DNA of 64,000 bases from Stappia indica (lineage in GTDB: Bacteria > Pseudomonadota > Alphaproteobacteria > Rhizobiales > Stappiaceae), in contig NZ_MBQE01000002.1 in the NCBI RefSeq assembly GCF_001696535.1, positions 558,001 through 622,000 on the forward strand, written 5' to 3'. The notes under the pieces are model-generated. The model ran no database searches and was not told the DNA's origin. It was given only the letters and a program-made list of their open reading frames with translations. This document shows, piece by piece, positions 41,736 through 50,244 of the stretch (position 1 is the stretch's first letter; each line of letters opens with the position of its first letter). The position numbers and the translations under genes were made by a program.

Positions 41736-42260
41736 ATGACCGGCACGACTGAATCCGTCCCGCCGGGCGGCAGGCTCCTTGCAGGTGCGGCGGAAATCTG
41801 CCGCACCCTCGCCGTTCTGTTGCTGGCGGCGATGAGCGTGCTGGTGGTCGGCCAGGTGCTCGGCCGCAACCTTCTCGATCTCGGCATGCCCTGGGCGGAC
41901 GAGCTCGCCCGCTTCTGCGGCGTCGCGCTCGTCTTCCTCTGCGTGCCCTTGCTGGCGCTGCAGGGCCGGCACGTGGCGGTGGAGCTGGTGCCGATGTCGC
42001 TGCCGGCACCCGCCCGTCGCTGGACCGGGGTGCTGGTCGAGCTCTGCGTGCTCGCCTTCTCGCTCTTCTTTCTCTACGGGCTCTACCGTTTCCTCGGCCG
42101 GGCGTGGAAGTTCGCCACCCCGACCCTCGGCATTCCCAACTGGGTGTTCTACGCGCCCGCCATCGTCGCGATGGTGCTGCTGGCGCTGGTCACCCTTGCC
42201 CGTCTGCTCGCCCTGCTTCGCGGCGAGACGCCCCCCGGTTCCGATCAGGCCCTGCCATGA
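41736..42260 (+). CDS. TRAP transporter small membrane subunit (DctQ family)
   Basis: 174 aa with four transmembrane helices (LAVLLLAAMSVLVVGQVLGR; ELARFCGVALVFLCVPLLAL; VLVELCVLAFSLFFLYGLY; WVFYAPAIVAMVLLALVTLA). Conserved NWVFYAP-type motif before helix 4. Stop overlaps the DctM start (ATGA). Confidence 0.93.
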   Translation: MTGTTESVPPGGRLLAGAAEICRTLAVLLLAAMSVLVVGQVLGRNLLDLGMPWADELARFCGVALVFLCVPLLALQGRHVAVELVPMSLPAPARRWTGVLVELCVLAFSLFFLYGLYRFLGRAWKFATPTLGIPNWVFYAPAIVAMVLLALVTLARLLALLRGETPPGSDQALP

Positions 42261-43534
42261 GCCTCGTGCTTCTTCTCGTCTTCGCCGCCGCGCTGCTGCT
42301 CGGCGCGCCGATCGCCGTCGCCCTCGGCCTTGCCTCGGCGGTGGCCATCGTCGGCTTCGACCTGCCGGTGCATGTGCTCGCGCAGCGCGGCATCAACGCG
42401 CTCGATTCCACACCGCTGCTGGCCGTGCCGCTGTTCATCCTGGCGGCGAGCCTCCTCAACGCGATGGGCGTCACCACCCACATCTTCGACCTGGTACGCC
42501 TCGTCGTCGGCCGCATCCGCGGCGCGGTCGCGCAGGTGTCGATCCTCGTCAGCCTGATCTTCTCCGGCGTCTCGGGCGCCGCGCTCGCCGATATCGGCGC
42601 GCTCGGCAAGATCCAGATCGACCAGATGTCGGCGCAGGGTTACCGCCGCGATTTCGCCGCCGGCATCACCATCGCCGCGGCCACCATCGGGCCGATCTTC
42701 CCGCCCTCCATCCCTCTGATCATCTATGCCAGCGTCACCAATGTCTCGGCGGTGCAGCTGCTGGTCGCCGGCATCGTGCCGGCGCTGCTGATCACGCTCT
42801 TCCTGATGGTGCAGGTCGCCGTCATGGCGCGCATCTACAACCTGCCGCGCGACACGGTCAGCCCGTCGCTTTCCGCCGTCGCCCGCAAGGCGGTGATTTC
42901 GCTGCCGGCGCTGGTCGCCCCGGTGATCCTGATCGGCGGGTTGCTCAGCGGCTATTTCGGCCCGACCGAAGTCGCCGGCGTCACGGTCGCCTATGCGCTG
43001 GCCATCGGCTTCCTCGTCTACCGCACGCTGACCTTCAGGGCTGTGTGGGAGAGCCTGCGCGAAACGGTGGAGGCGACCGCCGGCATCCTCTTCATCGTGT
43101 CGACGGCGGCCGTCTTCGCCTGGGTGCTGACGCTCGATCAGGTTCCGGCTATGGCCGGCCAGGTGCTGCTGGGCCTTTCCGACAATCCGCTGGTGCTGCT
43201 GCTGCTGGTCAACGTGCTGCTGCTCGTCGTCGGCATGTTCCTGGAATCCATCGCGGCGATCCTGATCATCGCGCCCATCGTCGCTCCGGCGCTGCACCAG
43301 GCCGGCGTCGACCCGCTGCAGCTCGGCATCGTCTTCGTGCTCAACCTGATGATCGGGTTGCTGACGCCGCCCATCGGCATGAGCCTCTACATGGTCTCCA
43401 TCGTCGCCAGGATGCCGGTCCACTCGGTCATTCGCGGCGTGCTGCCCTTCTTCCTGCCCCTCGCGCTGTCGCTGCTGGTCGTCTCGGCCGTGCCGGCGGT
43501 GTCGACGTGGCTTCCCCGACTTCTCTCGCAATAG
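42257..43534 (+). CDS. TRAP transporter large membrane subunit (DctM family)
   Basis: 425 aa, about twelve spans. LLAVPLFILAASLLNAMGVT, GVSGAALADIGALGKIQIDQ and ATIGPIFPPSIPLIIYASVT are hallmarks of the DctM/SiaM large subunit, and GLLTPPIGMSLYMVSIVAR closes the C-terminal repeat. With DctQ it forms the sodium-driven channel that receives solute from the gene at 40689. Confidence 0.95.
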   Translation: MSLVLLLVFAAALLLGAPIAVALGLASAVAIVGFDLPVHVLAQRGINALDSTPLLAVPLFILAASLLNAMGVTTHIFDLVRLVVGRIRGAVAQVSILVSLIFSGVSGAALADIGALGKIQIDQMSAQGYRRDFAAGITIAAATIGPIFPPSIPLIIYASVTNVSAVQLLVAGIVPALLITLFLMVQVAVMARIYNLPRDTVSPSLSAVARKAVISLPALVAPVILIGGLLSGYFGPTEVAGVTVAYALAIGFLVYRTLTFRAVWESLRETVEATAGILFIVSTAAVFAWVLTLDQVPAMAGQVLLGLSDNPLVLLLLVNVLLLVVGMFLESIAAILIIAPIVAPALHQAGVDPLQLGIVFVLNLMIGLLTPPIGMSLYMVSIVARMPVHSVIRGVLPFFLPLALSLLVVSAVPAVSTWLPRLLSQ

Positions 43535-43542
43535 GGTTCTTC

Positions 43543-44082
43543 ATGAGCAGGTTTCTCGGTGCAATCCGCCAGCTCGGCTACGTTGTCGACGACATCGAAG
43601 CGGCGATGGAGCATTGGTACAAGGTCATGGGCGTCGGCCCGTGGTACTACAATCCGAAGGTGCCGATCGAGGACTACCGCTATGACGGCCAGTCCTACGA
43701 GGTCCACAATTCCGTCGCGCTGGCCAATAGCGGCCCGGTGCAGGTCGAGCTGATCCAGACCCGCAACGACGCCCCGTCGATGTATCGCGACTTCCGTCTC
43801 GCCGGCCATCGCGGGCTGCAGCACGTCGCCTACTGGACGCAGGACTACGATGCCGATCTCGCCCGCATGGAGGCCGAAGGCTTCCGCGTGAAAATGAGCG
43901 GCAAGGTCGGCGCCAACGGCCGCTTCGCCTATTTCGACCGCGAAGCCCATCCCGGCACGGTGATCGAGCTGTCCGAGGTGATGGGGCCGAAGGGTCGCAT
44001 GTTCGACCTGATCCGCACCGCCTCCGACGGCTGGGACGGCAGCGATCCGGTCCGCCCCTTCCCCGACCTCTCCTCGATCTGA
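43543..44082 (+). CDS. VOC (glyoxalase-fold) family protein
   Basis: 179 aa with two beta-alpha-beta-beta-beta modules. Metal-ligand positions: Gln in RQLGYVVDDIEAAMEHWYKV (first ligand usually His), Glu in VQVELIQ, His in GLQHVAYWTQDYDADLARM and Glu in TVIELSE, so a Q-E-H-E or similar site is possible. ATG 43543. Lies between the TRAP genes and the RuBisCO-like gene with only 8-nt spacing on both sides, so it is co-expressed. Could be an epimerase, isomerase or lyase acting on a keto acid intermediate; not identifiable from sequence. Confidence 0.88.
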   Translation: MSRFLGAIRQLGYVVDDIEAAMEHWYKVMGVGPWYYNPKVPIEDYRYDGQSYEVHNSVALANSGPVQVELIQTRNDAPSMYRDFRLAGHRGLQHVAYWTQDYDADLARMEAEGFRVKMSGKVGANGRFAYFDREAHPGTVIELSEVMGPKGRMFDLIRTASDGWDGSDPVRPFPDLSSI

Positions 44083-44090
44083 GGCGCGCG

Positions 44091-45389
44091 ATGCGGGCGA
44101 TCCCCCTGAAACCCGACAGCGTCGAGGCGACCTATCTGGTCGAGACGCCGCTCGCGCCGGAAAAGGTCGCGGCGATCATGGCGGGCGAGCAGAGCTGCGG
44201 CACCTTCGTGCGCGTTGCCGGCGAGAGCGACGAGCTGCGCGCCCGCGCCGGCGCCGAGGTTCTCTCCGTGGAAGAGCTGGAGCCGGCCAGCGCCCCGAGC
44301 CTTGCCAGCGCCTGGCTCGAGCGGCAGGGCACGCCCGGCCCCTGGCGGCGCGCGCGGGTCCGCATCGCCTATCCGCTCGCCAATGTCGGCGCCAACCTGC
44401 CGACGCTTGCCGCGACGGTCGCCGGCAATCTCTACGATCTCGGCGAGGTGACGGGGCTGCGTCTCGTCGATGTCGCCCTGCCGCAGGCCTATCGCACCCG
44501 CTTCGACATGCCCCGGCACGGCGTCGCGGGCACCCGGTCCGCGCTCGGCGTCTCCGGCCGGCCGCTCTTCGGCACCATCATCAAGCCGAATGTCGGCCTC
44601 AGCGCGCAGGAGATCGCCGCACTGGTCGCGGATCTGTGCGAGGCCGGCGTCGACTTCGTCAAGGACGACGAGATCTGCGCCGATCCGGTCCATGCGCCGC
44701 TCGAGGAGCGCGTCCGCGCGGTGATGGCAAAGGTGCGCGCCTATCGCGAGCGCACCGGCCGCACTGTCATGATCGCCTTCAACATCACCGACGAGCTCGA
44801 CGCCATGCGCCGCCATGCGGACCTGGTGGAGCGCGAGGGCGGCTCCTGCGTCATGGCCAGCCTCAACTGGTGCGGGCTGTCGGCAATGCAGACGCTGCGC
44901 CGCTCGACGCCGCTCGTCGTGCACGGCCATCGCAACGGTTACGGCGCCTTCGCCCGTCATCCGCTGCTCGGCATCGGCTTCGATGCCTATCAGGCGCTCT
45001 ACCGCCTTGCCGGCGTCGACCACATGCATGTGCATGGCATCGGCGGCAAGTTCTCCGACGCACCTGGCGAAGTCGAGGAGGCGGCCCGCCGCTGCCTGCA
45101 GCCGCTCGCCCTTGATGCGCCGGATGCCTCGGATGCGGTGATGCCCGCCTTTTCCTCCGGCCAGTGGGCCGGCACCCTGCCGGTCACCGCGCGTGCGGCC
45201 GGGTCCAGCGACTTCCTGTTCATGGCCGGCGGGGGCATCCTCGCCCATCCTTCGGGCCCGGCAGCCGGCGTCGCCAGCCTGCGCCAGGCGTGGGAAGCGG
45301 TGGCCGCCAACGAGGATCTCGAACAGGCAGCCGCCTCGCGGCCGGAGCTTGCCGGCGCGCTGTCCTTCTTCGGGAAGAAGGCCGGTTAG
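44091..45389 (+). CDS. RuBisCO-like protein (form IV type)
   Basis: 432 aa. Active-site residues kept at RuBisCO-equivalent places: Lys165 in TIIKPNVGLS (K175), carbamylated-Lys motif VKDDE with Lys191, Asp193, Glu194 (K201, D203, E204), HGHR with His280-Arg281 (H294, R295), His313 (H327) and loop-6 Lys320 in HGIGGKF (K334). So it should bind Mg and form an enediolate. Families with this set include the OiaX/OiaC enzymes acting on 3-oxo-isoapionate 4-phosphate and others. The kinase 4 nt downstream makes a phosphorylated keto acid substrate likely. It is not a CO2-fixing RuBisCO: there is no small subunit or phosphoribulokinase nearby. Confidence 0.9.
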   Translation: MRAIPLKPDSVEATYLVETPLAPEKVAAIMAGEQSCGTFVRVAGESDELRARAGAEVLSVEELEPASAPSLASAWLERQGTPGPWRRARVRIAYPLANVGANLPTLAATVAGNLYDLGEVTGLRLVDVALPQAYRTRFDMPRHGVAGTRSALGVSGRPLFGTIIKPNVGLSAQEIAALVADLCEAGVDFVKDDEICADPVHAPLEERVRAVMAKVRAYRERTGRTVMIAFNITDELDAMRRHADLVEREGGSCVMASLNWCGLSAMQTLRRSTPLVVHGHRNGYGAFARHPLLGIGFDAYQALYRLAGVDHMHVHGIGGKFSDAPGEVEEAARRCLQPLALDAPDASDAVMPAFSSGQWAGTLPVTARAAGSSDFLFMAGGGILAHPSGPAAGVASLRQAWEAVAANEDLEQAAASRPELAGALSFFGKKAG

Positions 45390-45393
45390 CACG

Positions 45394-46659
45394 ATGAGCG
45401 GCTACGTCTTCATCGGAGACGACTTCACCGGCGCGTCCGACACGCTTGCGACGCTGGCCGAGGCCGGCATCGCCGCGCGCCTGTGCGTCGAGGGGCCGGG
45501 CCTTGCCCGCCTGCCCGAAACGCCGCGCGGGCGAGGGGTATTTCCGGCCGTCGGCATCGCCACCGACTTTCGCGCCTGCGCGCCGTCTGAGGTCGAGCCC
45601 CGCCTGCGCGCCCTGATGGCGATGGTGCGGGCTCGCCTGCCCCGTTTCGTGCATTACAAGATCTGCTCCACCTTCGATTCCGCCCCGCATGTGGGCAATG
45701 TCGGCGCGGCCGTCGCCGTGCTGGAGGAGGAGCTGTCGCCGGCCCTCACAGTCATCCTTGGCGGCCAGCCCAGCCTGCAGCGCTTCTGCCTGTTCGGCAC
45801 GCTGTTCGCGCGTGCGCCCGACGGTGCGGTGCATCGCATCGACCGCCACCCGGTGATGAGCCGCCATCCGGTCACGCCGATGGGCGAGGCGGACCTGCGC
45901 CGGCATCTGGCGGCACAGGGGCTCGGCGATCTGGCGTTGCTGGCGCGGCCCGAGATGGCGGATGCCGCCGCCGTTCTGGCGGCCATGGCCGAGGGCGGCG
46001 GGCGCCGCGTGCTGGTCGATGCGGTCGACGATACGGATATTGAGATGTTGGGCCTTGCCCTGTCGCTGCTGGAAACCCACGGCCGGCCGCTGCTGCTGGT
46101 CGGCGCCAGCGGTGTTGCCGAAGCGGTGGCGGGCACGGCAGCCGAAACCGGAGCCGCGTCGCCCGCGCTCGCCCCGGTCGCGGGGCCACGCCTTGCGCTT
46201 GCCGGCAGCCGTTCTGCGGCGACGGCGGCCCAGGTCGCGGCCGCATCGCGCTACACGCGCCTTCCGCTCGGTGCGCAAGATATCGCAGGGGAGGGGCGGG
46301 AGCTGTTCGCGGCGCGGTGCGCGCAGATGCTCGCCGCCGGCACCAACGTGCTCGCCCATCTCGATCCGGATGCGGATTACGGCCTGGCGCCCGATGCCCT
46401 GTCGGAGAGCCTTGCGGAGCTTGCCGCGCGGATCCTGACGCTGCAGCCGGTCGCCGCGCTGGCGGTTGCCGGCGGCGACACGTCGGGGGCGGTGGTGCGC
46501 CGGCTCGGCTTCGACAGCCTTTCCTTCGAGGCGCGCGCCGGCTCCGGCGTTGCCGTCTGCCGCGGCCATGCGCCCGGCACGCCGCTCGACGGCATGCGGG
46601 TGCTGCTCAAGGGCGGCCAGGTCGGCCCGCCGGATCTCTTCGACCGGTTCGCCGGCTAA
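45394..46659 (+). CDS. DUF1537 four-carbon acid sugar kinase family protein (OiaK-like)
   Basis: 421 aa. The N-terminal sugar-binding domain has FIGDDFTGASDTLATLAEAG and the HYKICSTFDSAPHVGNVG motif. The C-terminal nucleotide-binding domain has ALAVAGGDTSGAVVRRLG and GTPLDGMRVLLKGGQVG. Members phosphorylate erythronate, threonate, 3-oxo-tetronates or 3-oxo-isoapionate. Absence of a PdxA2-like dehydrogenase or class II aldolase next door, and presence of a RuBisCO-like enzyme, favour an OiaK-type role. ATG 45394, four nt after the RuBisCO-like stop. Confidence 0.92.
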   Translation: MSGYVFIGDDFTGASDTLATLAEAGIAARLCVEGPGLARLPETPRGRGVFPAVGIATDFRACAPSEVEPRLRALMAMVRARLPRFVHYKICSTFDSAPHVGNVGAAVAVLEEELSPALTVILGGQPSLQRFCLFGTLFARAPDGAVHRIDRHPVMSRHPVTPMGEADLRRHLAAQGLGDLALLARPEMADAAAVLAAMAEGGGRRVLVDAVDDTDIEMLGLALSLLETHGRPLLLVGASGVAEAVAGTAAETGAASPALAPVAGPRLALAGSRSAATAAQVAAASRYTRLPLGAQDIAGEGRELFAARCAQMLAAGTNVLAHLDPDADYGLAPDALSESLAELAARILTLQPVAALAVAGGDTSGAVVRRLGFDSLSFEARAGSGVAVCRGHAPGTPLDGMRVLLKGGQVGPPDLFDRFAG

Positions 46660-46674
46660 AGGGGGCGTGAAGCC

Positions 46675-47451
46675 TCAGGCACCGCGCGGCAGGTGGATCG
46701 AGTTGGCCACCTCGATCAGGTGCGGCGCCAGTTCCCTGCGCACCCGTTCCACGCTCCATTTCAGGCTCGACACGGAGCATTGCACGGTGGCGACCGGCCG
46801 GCCGTCGCCGGACATGATCGGCGCGGCGATGCCGATCTCGTTCATGATGTTCTCGCTGTGGGTCAGCCCGTAGCCATAGGCGACGGCCTCCTCGATGGCC
46901 TCGGCGATCTTGGCCCGGTCCGTCGTCGTCTTCGGCGTCAGCGGCTTGATCGGCCAGGTCGCAACGGCCACCTTGCGCTCCTCCTCGCTCAGCCGCGCGA
47001 TCATCGCGCGTCCGCTCGATGTGGTCAGCGCCGACAGGCGCCGGCCGGCGACCATCGCCCCGAAGGCGGTCAGCTGGGTCGGGATGCGGATCACGTAGAC
47101 GATCTCCTGGCCGGCGAGCCGGGCGACGTTGACCCGCTCGCCGAGCGAGCGGCCGAGCTCGATCGCCTTGGGCATGGCGAGCTGCACCAGGGGGTCCGCC
47201 CACTGATAGGCGTTGCCCAGTTCCAGGAACTTGATCGAGGGACTGTAGCGCCGCGATTCCGGGTCCTTGTTGAGGTAGCCGGTCTTGTGCAGCGTGTTGG
47301 TCAGCCGCTGTGCCGCGCTCTTGTCGAGGCCGGTGAGCTCGGCGATTTCGGTCAGCCCCAGCACCGTGTGGTGCTCGTTGAACAGGCTCAGCACCCGCAA
47401 TCCCTTGTCGAGCGAGCCGACGAACAAAGTGTCCTGCTTTTCCCTCGGCAT
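46675..47451 (-). CDS. IclR-family regulator
   Basis: 258 aa. N-terminal winged helix (LFVGSLDKGLRVLSLFNEHH; LGLTEIAELTGLDKSAAQRL; LHKTGYL) and C-terminal IclR effector domain (ERVNVARLAGQEIVYVIRIP; SSGRAMIARLSEEER; GYGLTHSENIMNEIGIAAPI). ATG 47451 with GGGAGGG five nt upstream. Divergent from the peptide-type importer at 47629, with the palindrome 47555-47574 between, so the likely regulator of that operon. Its 3' end faces the kinase gene. Confidence 0.93.
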   Translation of the reverse strand: MPREKQDTLFVGSLDKGLRVLSLFNEHHTVLGLTEIAELTGLDKSAAQRLTNTLHKTGYLNKDPESRRYSPSIKFLELGNAYQWADPLVQLAMPKAIELGRSLGERVNVARLAGQEIVYVIRIPTQLTAFGAMVAGRRLSALTTSSGRAMIARLSEEERKVAVATWPIKPLTPKTTTDRAKIAEAIEEAVAYGYGLTHSENIMNEIGIAAPIMSGDGRPVATVQCSVSSLKWSVERVRRELAPHLIEVANSIHLPRGA

Positions 47452-47554
47452 CGACCCTCCCTGTCCCTTTGCTCCGCCGTCTGCGCAAGAATCTTGCGGA
47501 TGGCGTGAGTTTTGGATTCTTGACACGTTCCAAACTGCCCAATACGCTCAACCA

Positions 47555-47574
47555 TAATACGGTCAAACGTATTA
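47555..47574. promoter_or_regulatory. Candidate IclR operator
   Basis: TAATACG-N6-CGTATTA is a perfect 7-bp inverted repeat, with an extra AATACG half-site at 47541-47546. It lies about 104 nt before the IclR start and 55 nt before the importer start. Confidence 0.6.
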
Positions 47575-47628
47575 GTATATAATAATCTAAAGCCAGAGGG
47601 ACCGGTTCCGCGCCGGTTGATTGAGCAG

Positions 47629-49143
47629 ATGAAGACACGCCTCCTGATGAGCACTGTTGCGCTGGCCGTCGTCATGACTGCCGGCAGCGCCATGGCCGAC
47701 AAGGCCAATGACACGCTGAACGCCGCCTTCACCAAGGAACTGGAATCGGTCGACAGCTACTTCAATTCCGCCCGCGAGGGCGTGATCCTGCAGCGGTCCA
47801 TCTGGGACGGCCTGCTCTATCTCAACCAGGAGACGGGCGAGTACGAGGGCAACCTCGCGACCTCCTGGACCTGGGTCGACGACACCACGCTGGAGCTGAA
47901 GCTGCGCGAGGGCGTCAAGTTCCACAACGGCGAGGAGTTCGACGCCGACGACGTGGTCTACACGGTCGAGTTCGTCGCCAAGCCGGAGAACGGCGTCGTC
48001 GTCCAGCGCAACGTCAACTGGATGAAGGGTGCCGAGAAGGTCGACAAGTACACCGTCCGCATCTTCACCAATGGTCCGTTCCCGGCCGCGCTCGAGTATC
48101 TCGCCGGTCCGGTCTCGATCTATCCGAACGAGTATTACGCCGAGGCCGGTCCCGCCGGCATGGCGCTGAAGCCGGTCGGCACGGGTCCCTACCGCGTCGA
48201 GAGCGTCGAGCCGGGCAAGCATTTCGTGCTGAAGAAGTACGAAGGCTACCACGGCGGCCCGAAGGGCATGGCCGACATCGGCACCGTCGACATCCGCACC
48301 ATTCCGGACGTCAACACCCAGCTCGCCGAGCTGTTCAGCGGCGGCCTCGACTTCATCTGGGGCGTGCCGGCCGATCAGGCCGAGAAGCTGGCGATGATGG
48401 ACCGCTCGAACGTGGTCAACGAGAGCACCATGCGCATCGGCTATCTCGAGCTCGATGCGGCCGGCCGCAGCGGCGCCGACAACCCGATGACCAAGACCAA
48501 GGTGCGTCAGGCCATCGCCCATGCGATCGACCGCCAGGCCATCGTCGACAACCTGCTCAAGGGCGCCTCGAAGGTCGTGCACTCGGCCTGCTTCCCGAGC
48601 CAGTTCGGCTGCGACGTGGACGTGACCAAGTACGACTTCGATCCGGAGAAGGCCAAGGCGCTGCTCGCGGAGGCCGGCTATCCGGACGGCTTCGAGGTCG
48701 ACTTCTACGCCTATCGCGACCGTCCCTATGCCGAGGCGATGCTCTCCTACCTCTCCAATGTCGGCATCCGGGCCAACCTGAAGTTCCTGCAGTACTCGGC
48801 CCTGCGCGACATGCGCCACAAGGGCGAGACCAGCATGAGCTTCCAGACCTGGGGCTCCTACTCGGTCAACGACGCCTCGGCGATCACCAGCCAGTTCTTC
48901 AAGCACGGCAAGGAAGACTTCGCCCGTGACGACGAGGTCCTGGCCTGGCTCGACATCGCCGACACCTCCGTCGATCCGGAAGTGCGCAAGGAGAACTACT
49001 CCAAGGCGCTCAACAAGATCGCCGACGAGGCCTACTGGGTGCCGCTCTTCTCCTACAACGCGAACTACGTGTTCACGAAGGAGGCGACCTTCACCCCGAC
49101 CCCGGACGAGGTCGTGCGCTTCTTCCACGTTCGCTGGAAGTAA
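47629..49143 (+). CDS. Oligopeptide/dipeptide-type ABC substrate-binding protein (family 5)
   Basis: 504 aa, DppA/OppA family. Signal MKTRLLMSTVALAVVMTAGSAMA. Landmarks: REGVILQRSIWDGLLYLNQE, LKLREGVKFHNGEEFDADDV, VGTGPYRVESVEPGKHFVLK, MRIGYLELDA, KVRQAIAHAIDRQAIVDNLL. ATG 47629 preferred over an in-frame TTG at 47617. Such proteins bind peptides, glutathione, opines or other amino-acid conjugates. The gamma-glutamyltransferase gene downstream suggests a gamma-glutamyl compound. Confidence 0.92.
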   Translation: MKTRLLMSTVALAVVMTAGSAMADKANDTLNAAFTKELESVDSYFNSAREGVILQRSIWDGLLYLNQETGEYEGNLATSWTWVDDTTLELKLREGVKFHNGEEFDADDVVYTVEFVAKPENGVVVQRNVNWMKGAEKVDKYTVRIFTNGPFPAALEYLAGPVSIYPNEYYAEAGPAGMALKPVGTGPYRVESVEPGKHFVLKKYEGYHGGPKGMADIGTVDIRTIPDVNTQLAELFSGGLDFIWGVPADQAEKLAMMDRSNVVNESTMRIGYLELDAAGRSGADNPMTKTKVRQAIAHAIDRQAIVDNLLKGASKVVHSACFPSQFGCDVDVTKYDFDPEKAKALLAEAGYPDGFEVDFYAYRDRPYAEAMLSYLSNVGIRANLKFLQYSALRDMRHKGETSMSFQTWGSYSVNDASAITSQFFKHGKEDFARDDEVLAWLDIADTSVDPEVRKENYSKALNKIADEAYWVPLFSYNANYVFTKEATFTPTPDEVVRFFHVRWK

Positions 49144-49159
49144 GCGCCGCGCCGCGACC

Positions 49160-49188
49160 CGCGCCCGGCTTTCCTCTCGCCGGGCGCG
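49160..49188 (+). terminator. GC-rich stem-loop between binding protein and permease
   Basis: CGCGCCCGGC (49160-49169) and GCCGGGCGCG (49179-49188), a perfect 10-bp stem with 9-nt loop, no T-run. Probably protects the binding-protein mRNA or attenuates. Confidence 0.6.
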
Positions 49189-49320
49189 GATCGTGTCTTT
49201 CGCAGCTTCGCCATGCCTGACCATCCGCCTCCCGCTTCGGGACGCGGCATGAGAAGGTATTGTCAAGCCTGTTCCGCTCCGCCCCCGCGTGCCGCTGCCG
49301 CCTGACGATCGGATCCCGAG

Positions 49321-50238
49321 ATGCTTATGTTCACCCTGAAACGGTTGGGGCTCGCCATCCTGGTGACCTTCACCGTGTCGCTGCTGAGCTTCAGCCTGCT
49401 GTTCATGTCCGGCGACCCGGCCTCGGCCATTGCCGGCGAGAACGCCTCCGCCACCGACATCGAGGCGATCCGCGTCCTCTACGGCTTCGACCGGCCCTTT
49501 CTCGTGCAATATGCCGACTGGCTGTTCGGCGCGCTGTCGGGCGATTTCGGGCAGAGCTACTATTTCCGCGTGCCGGTCGCCCAGCTGATCGGCGAGCGCC
49601 TGTCGACGACGATGCTGCTCGGCGTGTGCGGCATTTCCTTCGCGCTGGTCACCGCCATCCCGCTCGGCGTTGCCGCGGCGATGCGCCCGAACTCCCTGAT
49701 CGACCGCACCGCGCTGTTCCTGTCGGTGATGGGCCAGGCGATGCCGAGCTTCTGGTTCGGCCTGGTGCTGATCGTCGTCTTCTCGATCCAGCTCGGCTGG
49801 CTGCCGCCGTCCGGCTCGGCGACCTGGAAGCACTTCATCATGCCGACCGTCGTGCTCGGCTATTACGCCATGCCGGCGATCATGCGCCTGACGCGCGCCG
49901 GCATGCTGGAGGTGCTGAACGCCGACTACATCCGCACCGCGCGGGCCAAGGGCGCCAGCGAGACGCGGGTGATGTTCAAGCATGCGCTGCGCAACGCGGT
50001 GGTGCCGGTGGTCAGCCTCGCCGCCGTGCAGATGGGCTTCATGCTGGGCGGCTCCATCGTCGTGGAGTCCATCTTCGCCCTGCACGGCGCCGGCTATCTC
50101 GCCTGGGAGTCGATCGCCCGCAACGACCTGCCGACCGTGCAGGCGCTGATCCTGATCTTCTCGCTGTTCTACATCGTCTTCACGTTCCTGTCGGATCTGG
50201 TCAATGCCTGGCTCGATCCGCGTATCCGGGTGGGCTGA
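49321..50238 (+). CDS. ABC transporter permease, DppB-like
   Basis: 305 aa, six spans. N-terminal FTLKRLGLAILVTFTVSLLS, conserved LYGFDRPFLVQYADW, and EAA-type loop DYIRTARAKGASETRVMFKH followed by ALRNAVVPVVS. ATG 49321 (or 49327). First permease of the peptide-type importer, about 130 nt after the hairpin. Confidence 0.94.
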   Translation: MLMFTLKRLGLAILVTFTVSLLSFSLLFMSGDPASAIAGENASATDIEAIRVLYGFDRPFLVQYADWLFGALSGDFGQSYYFRVPVAQLIGERLSTTMLLGVCGISFALVTAIPLGVAAAMRPNSLIDRTALFLSVMGQAMPSFWFGLVLIVVFSIQLGWLPPSGSATWKHFIMPTVVLGYYAMPAIMRLTRAGMLEVLNADYIRTARAKGASETRVMFKHALRNAVVPVVSLAAVQMGFMLGGSIVVESIFALHGAGYLAWESIARNDLPTVQALILIFSLFYIVFTFLSDLVNAWLDPRIRVG

Positions 50239-50244
50239 TCCGAC

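Noticed and set aside
44091-45389. RuBisCO large subunit for carbon fixation
   Set aside because: No small subunit, phosphoribulokinase or carboxysome genes; kinase and TRAP context and divergent sequence indicate a RuBisCO-like protein.
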